Positions 10,789 through 23,068 of a stretch of 64,000 nucleotides of DNA are shown here, one piece after another; positions within the stretch are counted from its first letter, which is position 1; each line of letters starts with the position of its first letter. The position numbers were made by a program, and so were the translations under genes. Under the pieces are notes generated by a model that had not been told where the DNA came from, searched no databases, and was given only the letters and a program-made list of their open reading frames with translations. Origin of the DNA: Clusia tigrina (Eukaryota; Arthropoda; Insecta; Diptera; Clusiidae); contig OV050030.1 in the NCBI GenBank assembly GCA_920105625.2, positions 160,713,863 through 160,777,862 of the forward strand, read 5' to 3'.

Positions 10789-12839
10789 GAAGTTTTATCA
10801 GTGTTTGTTTTGGGAATCAAGGGTAGCTATGAGCGATAGCTTAAATTCACAAGAGGCACGAGTACTTTATTGTCACAAAATTTCAAGGTTTTATTACCCT
10901 CCAGTAAAAAGTTACATGCATTTAAATGTTGCCAACTTTGATAGGTATAGGACGCACCATATAGAAGTTAGGGCCTTTTGAAGTTTAAATGTGTTTGATT
11001 TGGGACTCAAGGGTAGCATAGCTATGAGCGATAGCTTAAATCGATAAGAGGCTCGAGTACTTTGTCACAAAATTTCAAGATTTTATTACGCGCCAGTAAA
11101 AAGTTAAAAGCATTTGAATGTTGCAAACTTTGATAGGTATAGGATGCACAGTATAGAAGTTAGGAAAATTTAAAGTTTTATCAGTGTTTGTTTTGGGACT
11201 CAACGGTAGCATAGCTATGCGCGATAGCTTAAACTGATAAGAGGCACGAGTACTTTATTGTCACAAAATTTCAAGGTTTCTTGACGCTCCAGTAAAAAGT
11301 TACAAGCATTTAAATGTTGCAAACTTTGATAGGTATAGGACGCACCGTATAGAAATAAGGGTCATTTGAAGTTTTATCAGTGTTTGTTTTCGGGCTCAAG
11401 GGTAGCATAGCTATGAGCGATGGCTTAAATTGACAAGAGGCTCGAGTACTTTATTGTCAGATAATTTCAAGGTTTTATTACGCTCCTGTAAATAGTTACA
11501 AGCATTTAAATGTTGCAAACTTTGATAGGTATAGGACGCACCGTATAGAAGTTAGGGCCATTTGAAGTTTTATCAGTGTTTGTTTTGCGACTCAAGGGTA
11601 GCATAGCTATGAGCGATAGCTTAAATTGATAAGAGGCACGAGTACTTCATTGTCACAAATTGTCAAGGTTTTATGACGCTCCAGTAAAAAGTTACAAGCA
11701 TTTGATTGTTGTAATCTTTAATAGGTATAGAACGCACCGTATAGAAGTTAGGCCCATTTGAAGTTTAAAGGTGTTTGATTTGGAACTCAAGGGTAGCATA
11801 GCTGTGAGCGATAGCTTAAATCGATAAGAGGCTCGAGTACTTTGTCACAAAATTTCAAGATTTTATTACGCGCCAGTAAAAAGTTACAAGCATTTGAATG
11901 TTGCAAACTTTGATAGGTATAGGATGCACAGTATAGAAGATAGGGCCATTTGAAGTTTTATCAGTGTTTGATTTTAGACTCAAGGGTAGCATAGCTATGC
12001 GCGATAGTTTAAATTGATAAGAGGTACGCGTACTTTATTGTGACATAATTTGAAGGGTTTATGACGCTCCAGTAAAAAGTTACAAGCATTTGATTGTTGC
12101 AAACTTTGATAGGTATAGGACGCACCGTATAGAACTTAGGACCATTTAAAGTTTTATCAGTGTTTGTTTTGGGACTCAAGGGTAGCATAGCTATGCGCGA
12201 TAGCTTAAATTGATAAGAGGCACGTGTACTTTATTGACACAAAATTTCAAGGTTTTATTACGCTCCTGTAAAAAGCTACAAGCATTTGAATGTCGCAAAC
12301 TTTGATAGGTATAGGACGCACCGTATAGAAGTTAGGGCCATTTGAAGTTCTATCAATGTTTGTTTTGGGACTCACGGGTAGCATAGCTATGAGCGATAGC
12401 TTAAATTCACAAGAGGCATGACTACTTTATTGTCTCAAAATTTCAAGGTTTTATTACGCTCCTGTAAAAAGTTACAAGCATTTAAATGTTGCAAACTTTG
12501 ATAGGTATAGGACGCACCGTATAGAAGTTAAGGCCATTTGAAGTTTTATCAGTGTTTGTTTTGGGACTCAAGGGTAGCATAGCTATGAGCGATAGCTTAA
12601 ATCGATAAGAGGCTCGAGTACTTTGTCACAAAATTTCAAGATTTTATTACGCGCCAGTAAAAAGTTACAAGCATTTGAATGTTGCAAACTATGATAGGTA
12701 TAGGATGCACAGTATAGAAGATAGGGCCATTTGAAGTTTTATCAGTGTTTGATTTTAGACTCAAGGGTAGCATAGCTATGCGCGATAGTTTAAATTGATA
12801 AGAGGTACGAGTACTTTATTGTGACATAATTTTAAGGTT
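10789..12839 (+). repeat. Four-monomer cassette, copy 4, and following monomers
   Basis: 10789-11367 repeats the cassette at an offset of 1633 from 9156, and the fourth monomer starts at 11368. Further on come a TTGTAATC monomer near 11710, CATAGCTGTGAGC near 11800, TTTTAGACTC near 11970 and a CACGTGTACTTTATTGACAC monomer near 12225. All are satellite. Confidence 0.8.
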
Positions 12840-14508
12840 TCTTGACGCTCCAGTACAAAGTTACAAGCATTTGATTGTTGCAAACTTTTATAGGTATATG
12901 TCGCACCGTATAGAAGTTAGGACCATTTAAAGTTTTATCAGTGTTTGTTTTGGGACTCAAGGGTAGCATAGCTATGCGCGATATCTTAAATTGATAAGAG
13001 GCACGTGTACTTTATTGACACAAAATTTTAAGTTTTTATGACGCTCCAGTAAAAAGTTACAAGCAGTTGAATGTTGCAAACTTTGATAGGTATAGGACGC
13101 ACCGTCTAGAAGTTAGGGCCATTTCAAGTTCTATCAATGTTTGTTTTGGGACTCAAGGGTAGCATAGCTATGAGCGATAGCTTAAATTCACAAGAGGCAC
13201 GAGTACTTTATTGTCACAAAATTTCAAGGTTTTATTACGCTCCAGTAAAAAGTTACAAGCATTTAAATGTTGCAAACTTTGATAGGTATTGTCAGAAAAT
13301 TTCAAGGTTTTATGACGCTCCAATAAAAATTTACATGCATTTGAATGTTGCAAACTTTGATAGGTATAGGACGCACCGTATAGAAGTTAGGTCCATTTGA
13401 AGTTTTATCAGTGTTTGTTTTGGGACTCAAGGGTAGCTATGAGCGATAGCTTAAATTCACAAGAGGCACGAGTACTTTATTGTCACAAAATTTCAAGGTT
13501 TTATTGCCCTCCAGTAAAAAGTTACATGCATTTAAATGTTGCCAACTTTGATAGGTATAGGACGCACCATATAGAAGTTAGGGCCTTTTGAAGTTTAAAT
13601 GTGTTTGATTTGGGACTCAAGGGTAGCATAGCTATGAGCGATAGCTTAAATCGATAAGAGGCTCGAGTACTTTGTCACAAAATTTCAAGATTTAATTACG
13701 CGCCAGTAAAAAGTTACAAGCATTTGAATGTTGCAAACTTTGATAGGTATAGAACGCACAGTATAGAAGTTAGGACAATTTAAAGTTTTATCAGTGTTTG
13801 TTTTGGGACTCAAAGCATAGCTATGCACGATAACTTAAATTGATAAGAGGCACGAGTACTTTATTGTCACAACATTTCAAGGTTTCTTGACGCTCCAGTA
13901 AAAAGTTACAAGCATTTCAATGTTGCAAACTTTGATAGGTATAGGATGCACCGTATAGAAATAAGGGTCATTTGAAGTTTTATCAGAGTTTGTTTCGGGC
14001 TCAAGGGTAGCATAGCTATGAGCGATAGCTTAAATTGATAAGAGGCACGAGTACTTCATTGTCACAAATTGTCAAGGTTTTATGACGCTCCAGTAAAAAG
14101 TTACAAGCATTTGATTGTTGTAATCTCTATTAGGTATAGGACGCACCTTATAGAAGTTAGGCCCATTTGAAGTTTAAAGGTGTTTGATTTGGAACTCAAG
14201 GGTAGCATAGCTATGAGCGATAGCTTAAATCGATAAGAGGCTCGAGTACTTTGTCACAAAATTTCAAGATTTTATTACGCGCCAGTAAAAAGTTACAAGC
14301 ATTTGAATGTTGCAAACTTTGATAGGTATAGGATGCACAGTATAGAAGATAGGGCCTTTTGAAGTTTTATCAGTGTTTGATTTTAGACTCAAGGGTAGCA
14401 TAGCTATGCGCGATAGTTTAAATTGATATGAGGTACGAGTACTTTATTGTGACATAATTTGAAGGGTTTATGACGCTCCAGTAAAAAGTTACAAGCATTT
14501 GATTGTTG
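12840..14508 (+). repeat. 1628-bp higher-order repeat, first tandem copy
   Basis: Rare variants are shared with the next copy at an offset of exactly 1628 bp: CAAACTTTTATAGGTATATG (12881), CACCGTCTAGAAG (about 13100), the fused monomer pair (13125-13398), the cassette (13399, 13590, 13782), CTCAAAGCATAGC (about 13810) and CTCTATTAGGTATAGG (about 14125). The unit is not a whole number of monomers because it contains the 78-bp remnant. The left boundary lies near 12840, where the upstream parts stop matching. Confidence 0.85.
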
Positions 14509-16136
14509 CAAACTTTTATAGGTATATGACGCACCGTATAGAAGTTAGGACCATTTAAAGTTTTATCAGTGTTTGTTTTGGGACTCAAGGGTAGCATAGC
14601 TATGCGCGATATCTTAAATTGATAAGAGGCACGTGTACTTTATTGACACAAAATTTTAAGTTTTTATGACGCTCCAGTAAAAAGTTACAAGCAGTTGAAT
14701 GTTGCAAACTTTGATAGGTATAGGACGCACCGTCTAGAAGTTAGGGCCATTTGAAGTTCTATCAATGTTTGTTTTGGGACTCAAGGGTAGCATAGCTATG
14801 AGCGATAGCTTAAATTCACAAGAGGCACGAGTACTTTATTGTCACAAAATTTCAAGGTTTTATTACGCTCCAGTAAAAAGTTACAAGCATTTAAATGTTG
14901 CAAACTTTGATAGGTATTGTCAGAAAATTTCAAGGTTTTATGACGCTCCAATAAAAATTTACATGCATTTGAATGTTGCAAACTTTGATAGGTATAGGAC
15001 GCACCGTATAGAAGTTAGGTCCATTTGAAGTTTTATCAGTGTTTGTTTTGGGACTCAAGGGTAGCTATGAGCGATAGCTTAAATTCACAAGAGGCACGAG
15101 TACTTTATTGTCACAAAATTTCAAAGTTTTATTACCCTCCAGTAAAAAGTTACATGCATTTAAATGTTGCCAACTTTGATAGGTATAGGACGCACCATAT
15201 AGAAGTTAGGGCCTTTTGAAGTTTAAATGTGTTTGATTTGGGACTCAAGGGTAGCATAGCTATGAGCGATAGCTTAAATCGATAAGAGGCTCGAGTACTT
15301 TGTCACAAAATTTCAAGATTTTATTACGCGCCAGTAAAAAGTTACAAGCATTTGAATGTTGCAAACTTTGATAGGTATAGGACGCACAGTATAGAAGTTA
15401 GGACAAATTTAAGTTTTATCAGTGTTTGTTTTGGGACTCAAAGCATAGCTATGCACGATAACTTAAATTGATAAGAGGCACGAGTACTTTATTGTCACAA
15501 CATTTCAAGGTTTCTTGACGCTCCAGTAAAAAGTTACAAGCATTTAAATGTTGCAAACTTTGATAGGTATAGGATGCACCGTATAGAAATAAGGGTCATT
15601 TGAAGTTTTATCAGAGTTTGTTTTCGGGCTCAAGGGTAGCATAACTATGAGCGATAGCTTAAATTGATAAGAGGCACGACTACTTCATTGTCACAAATTG
15701 TCAAGGTTTTATGACGCTCCAGTAAAAAGTTACAAGCATTTGATTGTTGTAATCTCTATTAGGTATAGGACGCACCTTATAGAAGTTAGGCCCATTTGAA
15801 GTTTAAAGGTGTTTGATTTGGAACTCAAGGGCAGCATAGCTATGAGCGATAGCTTAAATCGATAAGAGGCTCGAGTACTTTGTCACAAAATTTCAAGATT
15901 TTATTACGCGCCAGTAAAAAGTTACAAGCATTTGAATGTTGCAAACTTTGATAGGTATAGGATGCACAGTATAGAAGATAGGGCCATTTGAAGTTTTATC
16001 AGTGTTTGATTTTAGACTCAAAGGTAGCATAGCTATGCGCGATAGTTTAAATTGATAAGAGGTACGAGTACTTTATTGTGACTTAATTTGAAGGGTTTAT
16101 GACGCTCCAGTAAAAAGTTACAAGCATTTGATTGTT
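14509..16136 (+). repeat. 1628-bp higher-order repeat, second tandem copy
   Basis: Follows the previous copy directly, with the fused monomer pair at 14753-15026 and the cassette at 15027. By eye the two copies differ by only scattered substitutions, for example TTAATTACG against TTTATTACG, and TCGGG against TTCGGG with one base missing in the first copy near 13994. After about 16140 the next monomer reads GAAATAAGG in place of the TTTTATAGG and GAAGTTAGG form, which marks the end of the duplication. Confidence 0.85.
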
Positions 16137-17739
16137 GCAAACTTTGATAGGTATAGGACGCACCGTATAGAAATAAGGGTCATTTGAAGTTTTATCAGTG
16201 TTTGTTTTCGGGCTCAAGGGTAGCATAGCTATGAGCGATAGCTTAAATTGACAAGAGGCTCGAGTACTTTACTGTCAGAAAATTTCAAGGTTTTATTACG
16301 CTCCTGTAAAAAGTTACAAGCATTTGAATGTTGCAAACTTTGACAGGTATAAGTCGCACCGTATAGAAGTTAGGGCCATTTGAAGTTTTATCAATGTTTG
16401 TTTTGGGACTCAAGGGTAGCATAGCTATGAGCGATAGCTTAAATTCACAAGACGCACGAGTACTTTATTGTCACAAAATTTCAAGGTTTTATTACGCTCC
16501 AGTAAAAAGTTACAAGCATTTAATTGTTGCAAACTTTGATAGGTATTGGACGCACCGTATAGAAGTTAGGGCCATTTGAAGTTTAAAGGTGTTTGATTTG
16601 GGACTCAAGGGTAGCATAGCCATGCGCGATAGCTTAAATTGATAAGAGGCACGTGTACTTTATTGACACAAAATTTCAAAGTTTTACGACGCTCCAGTAA
16701 AAAGTTACAAGCATTTGAATGTTGCAAACTTTGATAGGTATAGGACGCACCGTATAGAAGTTAGGGCCATTTGAAGTTTTATCAGTGTTTGTTTTGGGAC
16801 TCAAGGGTAGCATAGCTATGAGCGATAGCATAAATTGATAAGAGGCACGAGTACTTTATCGTCACAAATTGTCAAGGTTTTATGACGCTAAAGTAAAAAG
16901 TTACAAGCCTTTGATTGTTTTAATCTTTTATAGGTATAGGACGCACCGTACAGAAGTTAGGCCCATTTGAAGTTTAAAGGTGTTTGATTTGGAACTCAAG
17001 GGTAGCATAGCTATGAGCGATAGCTTAAATTGATAAGAGGCTCGAGTACTTTGTCACAAAATTTCAAGATTTTATTACGCGCCAGTAAAAAGTTACAAGC
17101 ATTTGAATGTTGCAAACTTTGATAGGTATAGGATGCACAGTATAGAAATACGGCCATTTGAAGTTTTATCAGTGTTTGATTTGAGACTCAAAGGTAGCAT
17201 AGCTATGCGCGATAGTTTAAATTGATAAAAGGTACGAGTACTTTATTGTGACATAATTTGAAGGGTTTATGACGCTCCAGTAAAAAGTTACAAGCATTTG
17301 ATTGTTGCAAACTTTGATAGGTATAGGACGCACCGTATAGAAGTTAGGACCATTTAAAGTTTTATCAGTGTTTGTTTTGGGACTCAAGGGTAGCATAGCT
17401 ATGAGCGATAGCTTAAATTTCAAGAGGCAAGGCTATTGTGACATAATTTCAAGGGTTTATGACGCTCCAGTAAAAAGTTACAAGCATTTGAATGTTGCAA
17501 ACTTTGATGGGTATAGGACGCACCGTATAGAAGTTAGGGTCATTTGAAGTTTAAAGGTGTTTGATTTGAGACTCAAGGGTAGCAGAGCTATGAGCGATAG
17601 CGTAAATTTCAAAAGGCAAGACTACTTTATTGTGACATAATTTCAAGGGTTTATGACGCTCCAGTAAAAAGTTACAAGCATTTGAATGTTGCAAACTTTG
17701 ATGGGTATAGGACGCACCGTATAGAAGTTAGGGCCATTT
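16137..17739 (+). repeat. Mixed satellite monomers
   Basis: About eight monomers of various subfamilies. One open-frame monomer starts near 16394. A TTGTTTTAATC variant lies near 16915. Two neighbouring AAATTTCAA monomers are near 17417 and 17605, the first of which lost about 7 bp (CAAGGCTATTGTGAC). No longer unit is evident. Confidence 0.75.
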
Positions 17740-18185
17740 GAAGTTTAAATGTGTTTGATTTTGGACTCAAGGGTAGCATAGCTATAAGCGATATCTTAAA
17801 TCGATAAGAGGCTCGAGTACTTTGTCACAAAATTTCAAGGTTTTATTACGCTCCTGTAAAAAGTTACAAGCATTTGAATGTTGCAAACTTTGATAGGTAT
17901 AGGATGCACAGTATAGAAGTTAGGGCCATTTAAAGTTTTATCAGTGTTTGTTTTGGGAGTCAAGGGTAGCATAGCTATGCGCGATAGCTTAAATTGATGA
18001 GGCACGAGTACTTTATGGTTACAAAATTTCAAGGTTTCTTGACGCTCCAGTAAAAAGTTACAAGCATTTAAATGTTGCAAACTTTGAAAGGTATAGGACG
18101 CACCGTATAGAAATAAGGGTCATTTGAAGTTTTATCATTGTTTGTTTTCGGGCTCAAGGGTAGCATAGCTATGAGCGATAGCTTA
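17740..18185 (+). repeat. Segment duplicated 1922 bp downstream, first copy
   Basis: It shares with 19662-20107 the unusual CTATAAGCGATATCTTAAAT, GGGAGTCAAGGG, AAATTGATGAGGCACG and TTTATGGTTAC (TTTATGGTCAC in the partner). The copies diverge after about 18185, where this one reads AAATCGATTAGAGG and the partner AAATTGACAAGAGG. The constant offset shows no net indel between them. Confidence 0.85.
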
Positions 18186-19661
18186 AATCGATTAGAGGCT
18201 CGAGTACTTTGTCACAAAATTTCAAGATTTTATTACGCGCCAATAAAAAGTTACAAGCATTTGAATGTTGCAAACTTTGATAGGTATAGGATGCACAGTA
18301 TAAAAGTTAGGGCCATTTGAAGTTTAAAGGTATTTGGTTTCGGCCTCAATGGTAGCATAGCTATGAGCGATAGCTTAAATTGACAAGAGGCTCGAGTACT
18401 TTATTGTCACAAAATTTAAAGCTCCTGTAAAAAGTTACAAGCATTTGAATGTTGCAAACTTTGATGGGTATAGGACGCACCGTATAGAAGTTAGGACCAT
18501 TTAAAATTTTATCAGTGTTTGTTTTGGGACTCAAGGGTAACATAGCTATGAGCGATAGCTTAAATTGACAAGAGGCACGAGTCCTTTATTGTCACAAAAT
18601 TTTAAGGTTTCTTGACGCTCCAATAAAAATTTACATGCATTTGAATGTTGCAAACTTTGATAGGTATAGGACGCACCGTATAGAAGTTAGGTCCATTTGA
18701 AGTTTTATCAGTGTTTGTTTTGGGACTCAAGGGTATCTATGAACGATAGCTTAAATTCACAAGAGGCACGAGTACTTTATTGTCACAAAATTTCAAGGTT
18801 TTATTACCCTCCAGTAAAAAGTTACAAGCATTTGAATGTTGCAAACTTTGATAGGTATAGGACGCACCGTATAGAAGTTAGGGCCATTTGAAGTTTTATC
18901 AGTGTTTGTTTTGGGACTCCAGGGTAGCTATGGGCGATAGCTTAAATTCACAAGAGGCACGAGTACTTTATTGTCACAAAATTTCAAGGTTTTTTACCCT
19001 CCAGTAAAAAGTTACAAGCATTTAAATGTTGCAAACTTTGATAGGTATAGGACGCACCATATAGAAGTTAGGGCCATTTGAAGTTTAAATGTGTTTGATT
19101 TGGACTCAAGGGTAGCATAGCTATGAGCGAAAGCTTAAATCGATAAGAGGCTCGAGTACTTTGTCACAAAATTTCAAGATTTTATTACGCGCCAGTAAAA
19201 AGTTACAAGCATTTGAATGTTGCAAACTTTGATAGGTATAGGATGCACAGTATAGAAGTTAGGGCCATTTGAAGTTTTATCAGTGTTTGTTTTGGGACTC
19301 AAGGGTAGCATAGCCATGCGCGATAACTTAAATTGATAAGAGGCACGAGTACTTTACTGTCACAAAATTTTAAGGTTTTATGACGCTCCAGTAAAAAGTT
19401 ACAAGCATTTGATTGTTGCAAACTCTGATAGGTATCAGACGCACCGTATAGAAGTTAGGGCCATTTGAAGTTTTATCAGTGTTTGAATTGGGACTCAAGG
19501 GTAGCATAGCTAAGAGCGATAGCTTAGATTTCAAGAGGTACGAGTACTTTATTGTGACATAATTTCAAGGGTTTATGACGCTCCAGTAAAAAGTTACAAG
19601 CATTTAATTGTTGCAAACTTTGATAGGTATGGGACGCACCATATAGAAGTTAGGGCCATTT
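18186..19661 (+). repeat. Mixed satellite monomers with an 11-bp deletion
   Basis: Near 18420 a monomer reads AAAATTTAAAGCTCCTG where its relatives read AAATTTAAAG, then TTTTTATTAC, then GCTCC, an 11-bp loss. Two 5-bp-deleted monomers follow one after the other near 18699 and 18893. The second differs by CTCCAGGG and ATGGGCGATAG. Otherwise this is ordinary satellite. Confidence 0.75.
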
Positions 19662-20107
19662 GAAGTTTAAATGTGTTTGATTTGGGACTCAAGGGTAGCA
19701 TAGCTATAAGCGATATCTTAAATCGATAAGAGGCTCGAGTACTTTGTCACAAAATTTCAAGGTTTTATTACGCTCCTGTAAAAAGTTACAAGCATTTGAA
19801 TGTTGCAAACTTTGATAGGTATAGGATGCACAGTATAGAAGTTAGGGCCATTTAAAGTTTTATCAGTGTTTGTTTTGGGAGTCAAGGGTAGCATAGCTAT
19901 GCGTGATAGCTTAAATTGATGAGGCACGAGTACTTTATGGTCACAAAATTTCAAGGTTTCTTGACGCTCCAGTAAAAAGTTACAAGCATTTAAGTGTTGC
20001 AAACTTTGATAGGTATAGGACGCACCGTATAGAAATAAGGGTCATTTGAAGTTTTATCATTGTTTGTTTTCGGGCTCAAGGGTAGCATAGCTATGAGCGA
20101 TAGCTTA
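19662..20107 (+). repeat. Segment duplicated from 17740, second copy
   Basis: Matches 17740-18185 at an offset of 1922 bp with a few substitutions, for example ATGCGTGATAGC against ATGCGCGATAGC and TTTAAGTGTTGC against TTTAAATGTTGC. It is joined on both sides to monomers unlike those flanking the first copy. Confidence 0.85.
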
Positions 20108-21598
20108 AATTGACAAGAGGCTCGAGTACTTTATTGTCAGAAAATTTCAAGGTTTTTATGACGCTCCAGTAAAAAGCTACAAGCATTTGAATGTTGCAAA
20201 CTTTGATAGGTATAAGACGCACCGTATAGAAGTTAGGGCTATTTGAAGTTTAAAGGTATTTGGTTTCGGGCTCAAGGGTAGCATAGCTATGAGCGATAGC
20301 TTAAATTGATAAGAGGCACGAGTACTTTATTGTCACAAATTGTCAAGGTTTTATGACGCTCCAGTAAAAAGTTACAAGCATTTGATTGTTGTAATCTTTG
20401 ATAGGTATAGGACGCAGCGTATAGAAGTTAGGCCCATTTGAACTTTTATCAGTGTTCGATTTGAGACTCAAGGGTAGCATAGCTATGCGCGATAGTTTAA
20501 ATTGATAAGAGGTACGAGTACTTTATTGTGACATAATTTGAATGGTTTATGACGCTCCAGTAAAAAGTTACAAGCATTTGATTGTTGCAAATTTTGATAG
20601 GTATAGGACGCACCGTATAGAAGTTAGGACCATTTAAAGTTTTATCAGTGTTTGTTTTGGGACTCAAGGGTAGCATAGCTATGAGCGATAGCTGAAATTG
20701 ACAAGAGGCTCGAGTACTTTATTGTCAGAAAATTTCAAGGTTTTATTACGCTCCTGTAAAAAGTTACAAGCATTTGAATGTTGATAGGTATAAAACGCAC
20801 CGTATAGAAGTTAGGGCCATTTGAAGTTTTATCAATGTTTGTTTTGGGACTCAAGGGTACCATAGATATGAGCGATAGCTTAAATTCACAAGAGGCACGA
20901 GTACTTTATTGTCACAAAATTTCAAGGTTTTATTACGCTCCAGTAAAAAGTTACAAGCATTTAAATGTTGCAAACTTTGATAGGTATAGGACGCACCGTA
21001 TAGAAATAAGGGTCATTTGAAGTTTAAAGGTGTTTGATTTGGGACTCAAGGGTAGCATAGCTATGAGCGATAGCTTAAATTGACAAGAGGCTCGAGTACT
21101 TTATTGTCAGAAAATTTCAAGGTTTTATAACGCTCCAATAAAAATTTACCTGCATTTGAATGTTGCAAACTTTGATAGGTATAGGACGCACCGTATAGAA
21201 GTTAGGTCCATTTGAAGTTTTATCAGTGTTTGTTTTGGAACTCAAGGGTAGCTATAAGCGATAGCTTAAATTCACAAGAGGCACGAGTACTTTATTCACA
21301 AAATTTGAAGGTTTTATTACCCTTAAGTAAAAAGTTACAAGCATTTAAATGTTGCAAACTTTGATAGGTATAGGACGCACCGTATAGAAGTTAGGGCCAT
21401 TTGAAGTTTAATCAGTGTTTGTTTTGGGACTCAAGGGTAGCATAGCTATGAGCGATAGCTTAAATTGATAAGAGGCACGAGTACTTTATTGTCACAAATT
21501 GTCAAGGTTTTATGACGCTCCAGTAAAAAGTTACAAGCATTTGATTGTTGTAGTCTTTGATAGGTATAGGACGCAGCGTATAGAAGTTAGGCCCATTT
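20108..21598 (+). repeat. Mixed satellite monomers
   Basis: Contains a monomer near 20780 that lost 9 bp between two TTG repeats (GAATGTTGATAGG). A monomer with AATTTACCTGCATTTG at about 21149 is a marker that returns near 23681, 26600 and 55971. A monomer near 21320 reads ACCCTTAAGTAAAAAG. Nothing but satellite is seen. Confidence 0.75.
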
Positions 21599-22095
21599 GA
21601 ACTTTTATCAGTGTTTGATTTGAGACTCAAGGGTAGCATAGCTATGCGCGATAGTTTAAATTTATAAGAGGTACGAGTACTTTATTGTGACATAATTTGA
21701 AGGTTTTATGACGCTCCAGTAAAAAGTTACAAGCATTTGATTGTTGCAAACTTTGATAGGTATTAGACGCACCGTATAGAAGTTAGGGCCATTTGAAGTT
21801 TTATCAGTGTTTGACTTGGGACTCAAAGGTAGCATAGCTATGAGCGATAGCTTAAATTTCAAGAGGCAAGACTACTTTATTGTGACATAATTTCAAGGGT
21901 TTATGACGCTCCAGTAAAAATTACAAGCATTTGAATGTTGCAAACTTTGATAGGTATAAGACGCACCGTATAGAAGTTAGGGCCATTTGATGTTTTATCA
22001 ATGTTTGTTTTGGGACTCAAGGTTAGCATAGCTATGAGCGATAGCTTAAATTCACAAGAGGCGCGAGTACTTTATTGTCACAAAATTTCAAGGTT
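21599..22095 (+). repeat. 973-bp-offset duplication, first copy
   Basis: It shares AAATTTATAAGAGGTACG, GACTTGGGACTCAAAGG, CAAGGTTAGCATAGC and GAGGCGC with 22572-23068, five monomers downstream. After about 22095 this copy continues ACACTTAAGTAAAAAG while the other continues ACGCTCCAGTAAAAAG. Confidence 0.8.
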
Positions 22096-22571
22096 TTATT
22101 ACACTTAAGTAAAAAGTTACAAGCATTTAAATGTTGCAAACTTTGATAGGTATAGGACGCACCATATAGAAGTTAGGGCCATTTGAAGTTTAAATGTGTT
22201 TGATTTGGGACTCAAGGGTAGCATAGCTATGAGCGATAGCTTAAATCGATAAGAGGCTCGAGTACTTTGTCACAAACTTTCAAGATTATATTACGCGCCA
22301 GTAAAAAGTTACAAGCATTTGAATGTTGCAAACTTTGATAGGTATAGGATGCACAGTATAGAAGTAAGGGCCATTTGAAGTTTTATCAGTGTTTGATTTG
22401 GGACTCAAGGGTAGCATAGCTATGCGCGATAGCTTAATTGATAAGAGGTACGAGTACTTTATTGTGACATAATTTCAAGGGTTTATGACTCTCCAGTAAA
22501 AAGTTACAAGCATTTGATTGTTGTAATCTTTGATAGGTATAGGACGCAACGTATAGAAGTTAGGCCCATTT
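22096..22571 (+). repeat. Satellite monomers between duplicated copies
   Basis: About 2.5 monomers, including an AAATCGATAAGAGG monomer with CACAAACTTTC and ATTATATTACG, and a TTGTAATC monomer with GACTCTCCAG. They bridge the two 973-bp-offset copies. There is no other content. Confidence 0.75.
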
Positions 22572-23068
22572 GAAGTTTTATCACTGTTTAATTTGAGACT
22601 CAAGGGCAGCATAGCTATGCGCGATAGTTTAAATTTATAAGAGGTACGAGTACTTTATTGTGACATAATTTGAAGGTTTTATGACGCTCCAGTAAAAAGT
22701 TACAAGCATTTGATTGTTGCAAACTTTGATAGGTATTAGACGCACCGTATAGAAGTTAGGGCCATTTGAAGTTTTATCAGTGTTTGACTTGGGACTCAAA
22801 GGTAGCATAGCTATGAGCGATAGCTTAAATTTCAAGAGGCAAGACTACTTTATTGTGACATAATTTCAAGGGTTTATGACGCTCCAGTAAAAAGTTACAA
22901 GCATTTGAATGTTGCAAACTTTGATAGGTATAAGACGCACCGTATAGAAGTTAGGACCATTTGAAGTTTTATCAATGTTTGTTTTGGGACTCAAGGTTAG
23001 CATAGCTATGAGCGATAGCTTAAATTCACAAGAGGCGCTAGTACTTTATTGTCACAAAATTTCAAGGT
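22572..23068 (+). repeat. 973-bp-offset duplication, second copy
   Basis: Same marker set as 21599-22095. It differs by CACTGTTTAATTTGAG at the start and GAGGCGCTAG at the end. The part from about 22700 on is also the closest relative of the segment starting near 24446 (offset 1747 bp). Confidence 0.8.
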
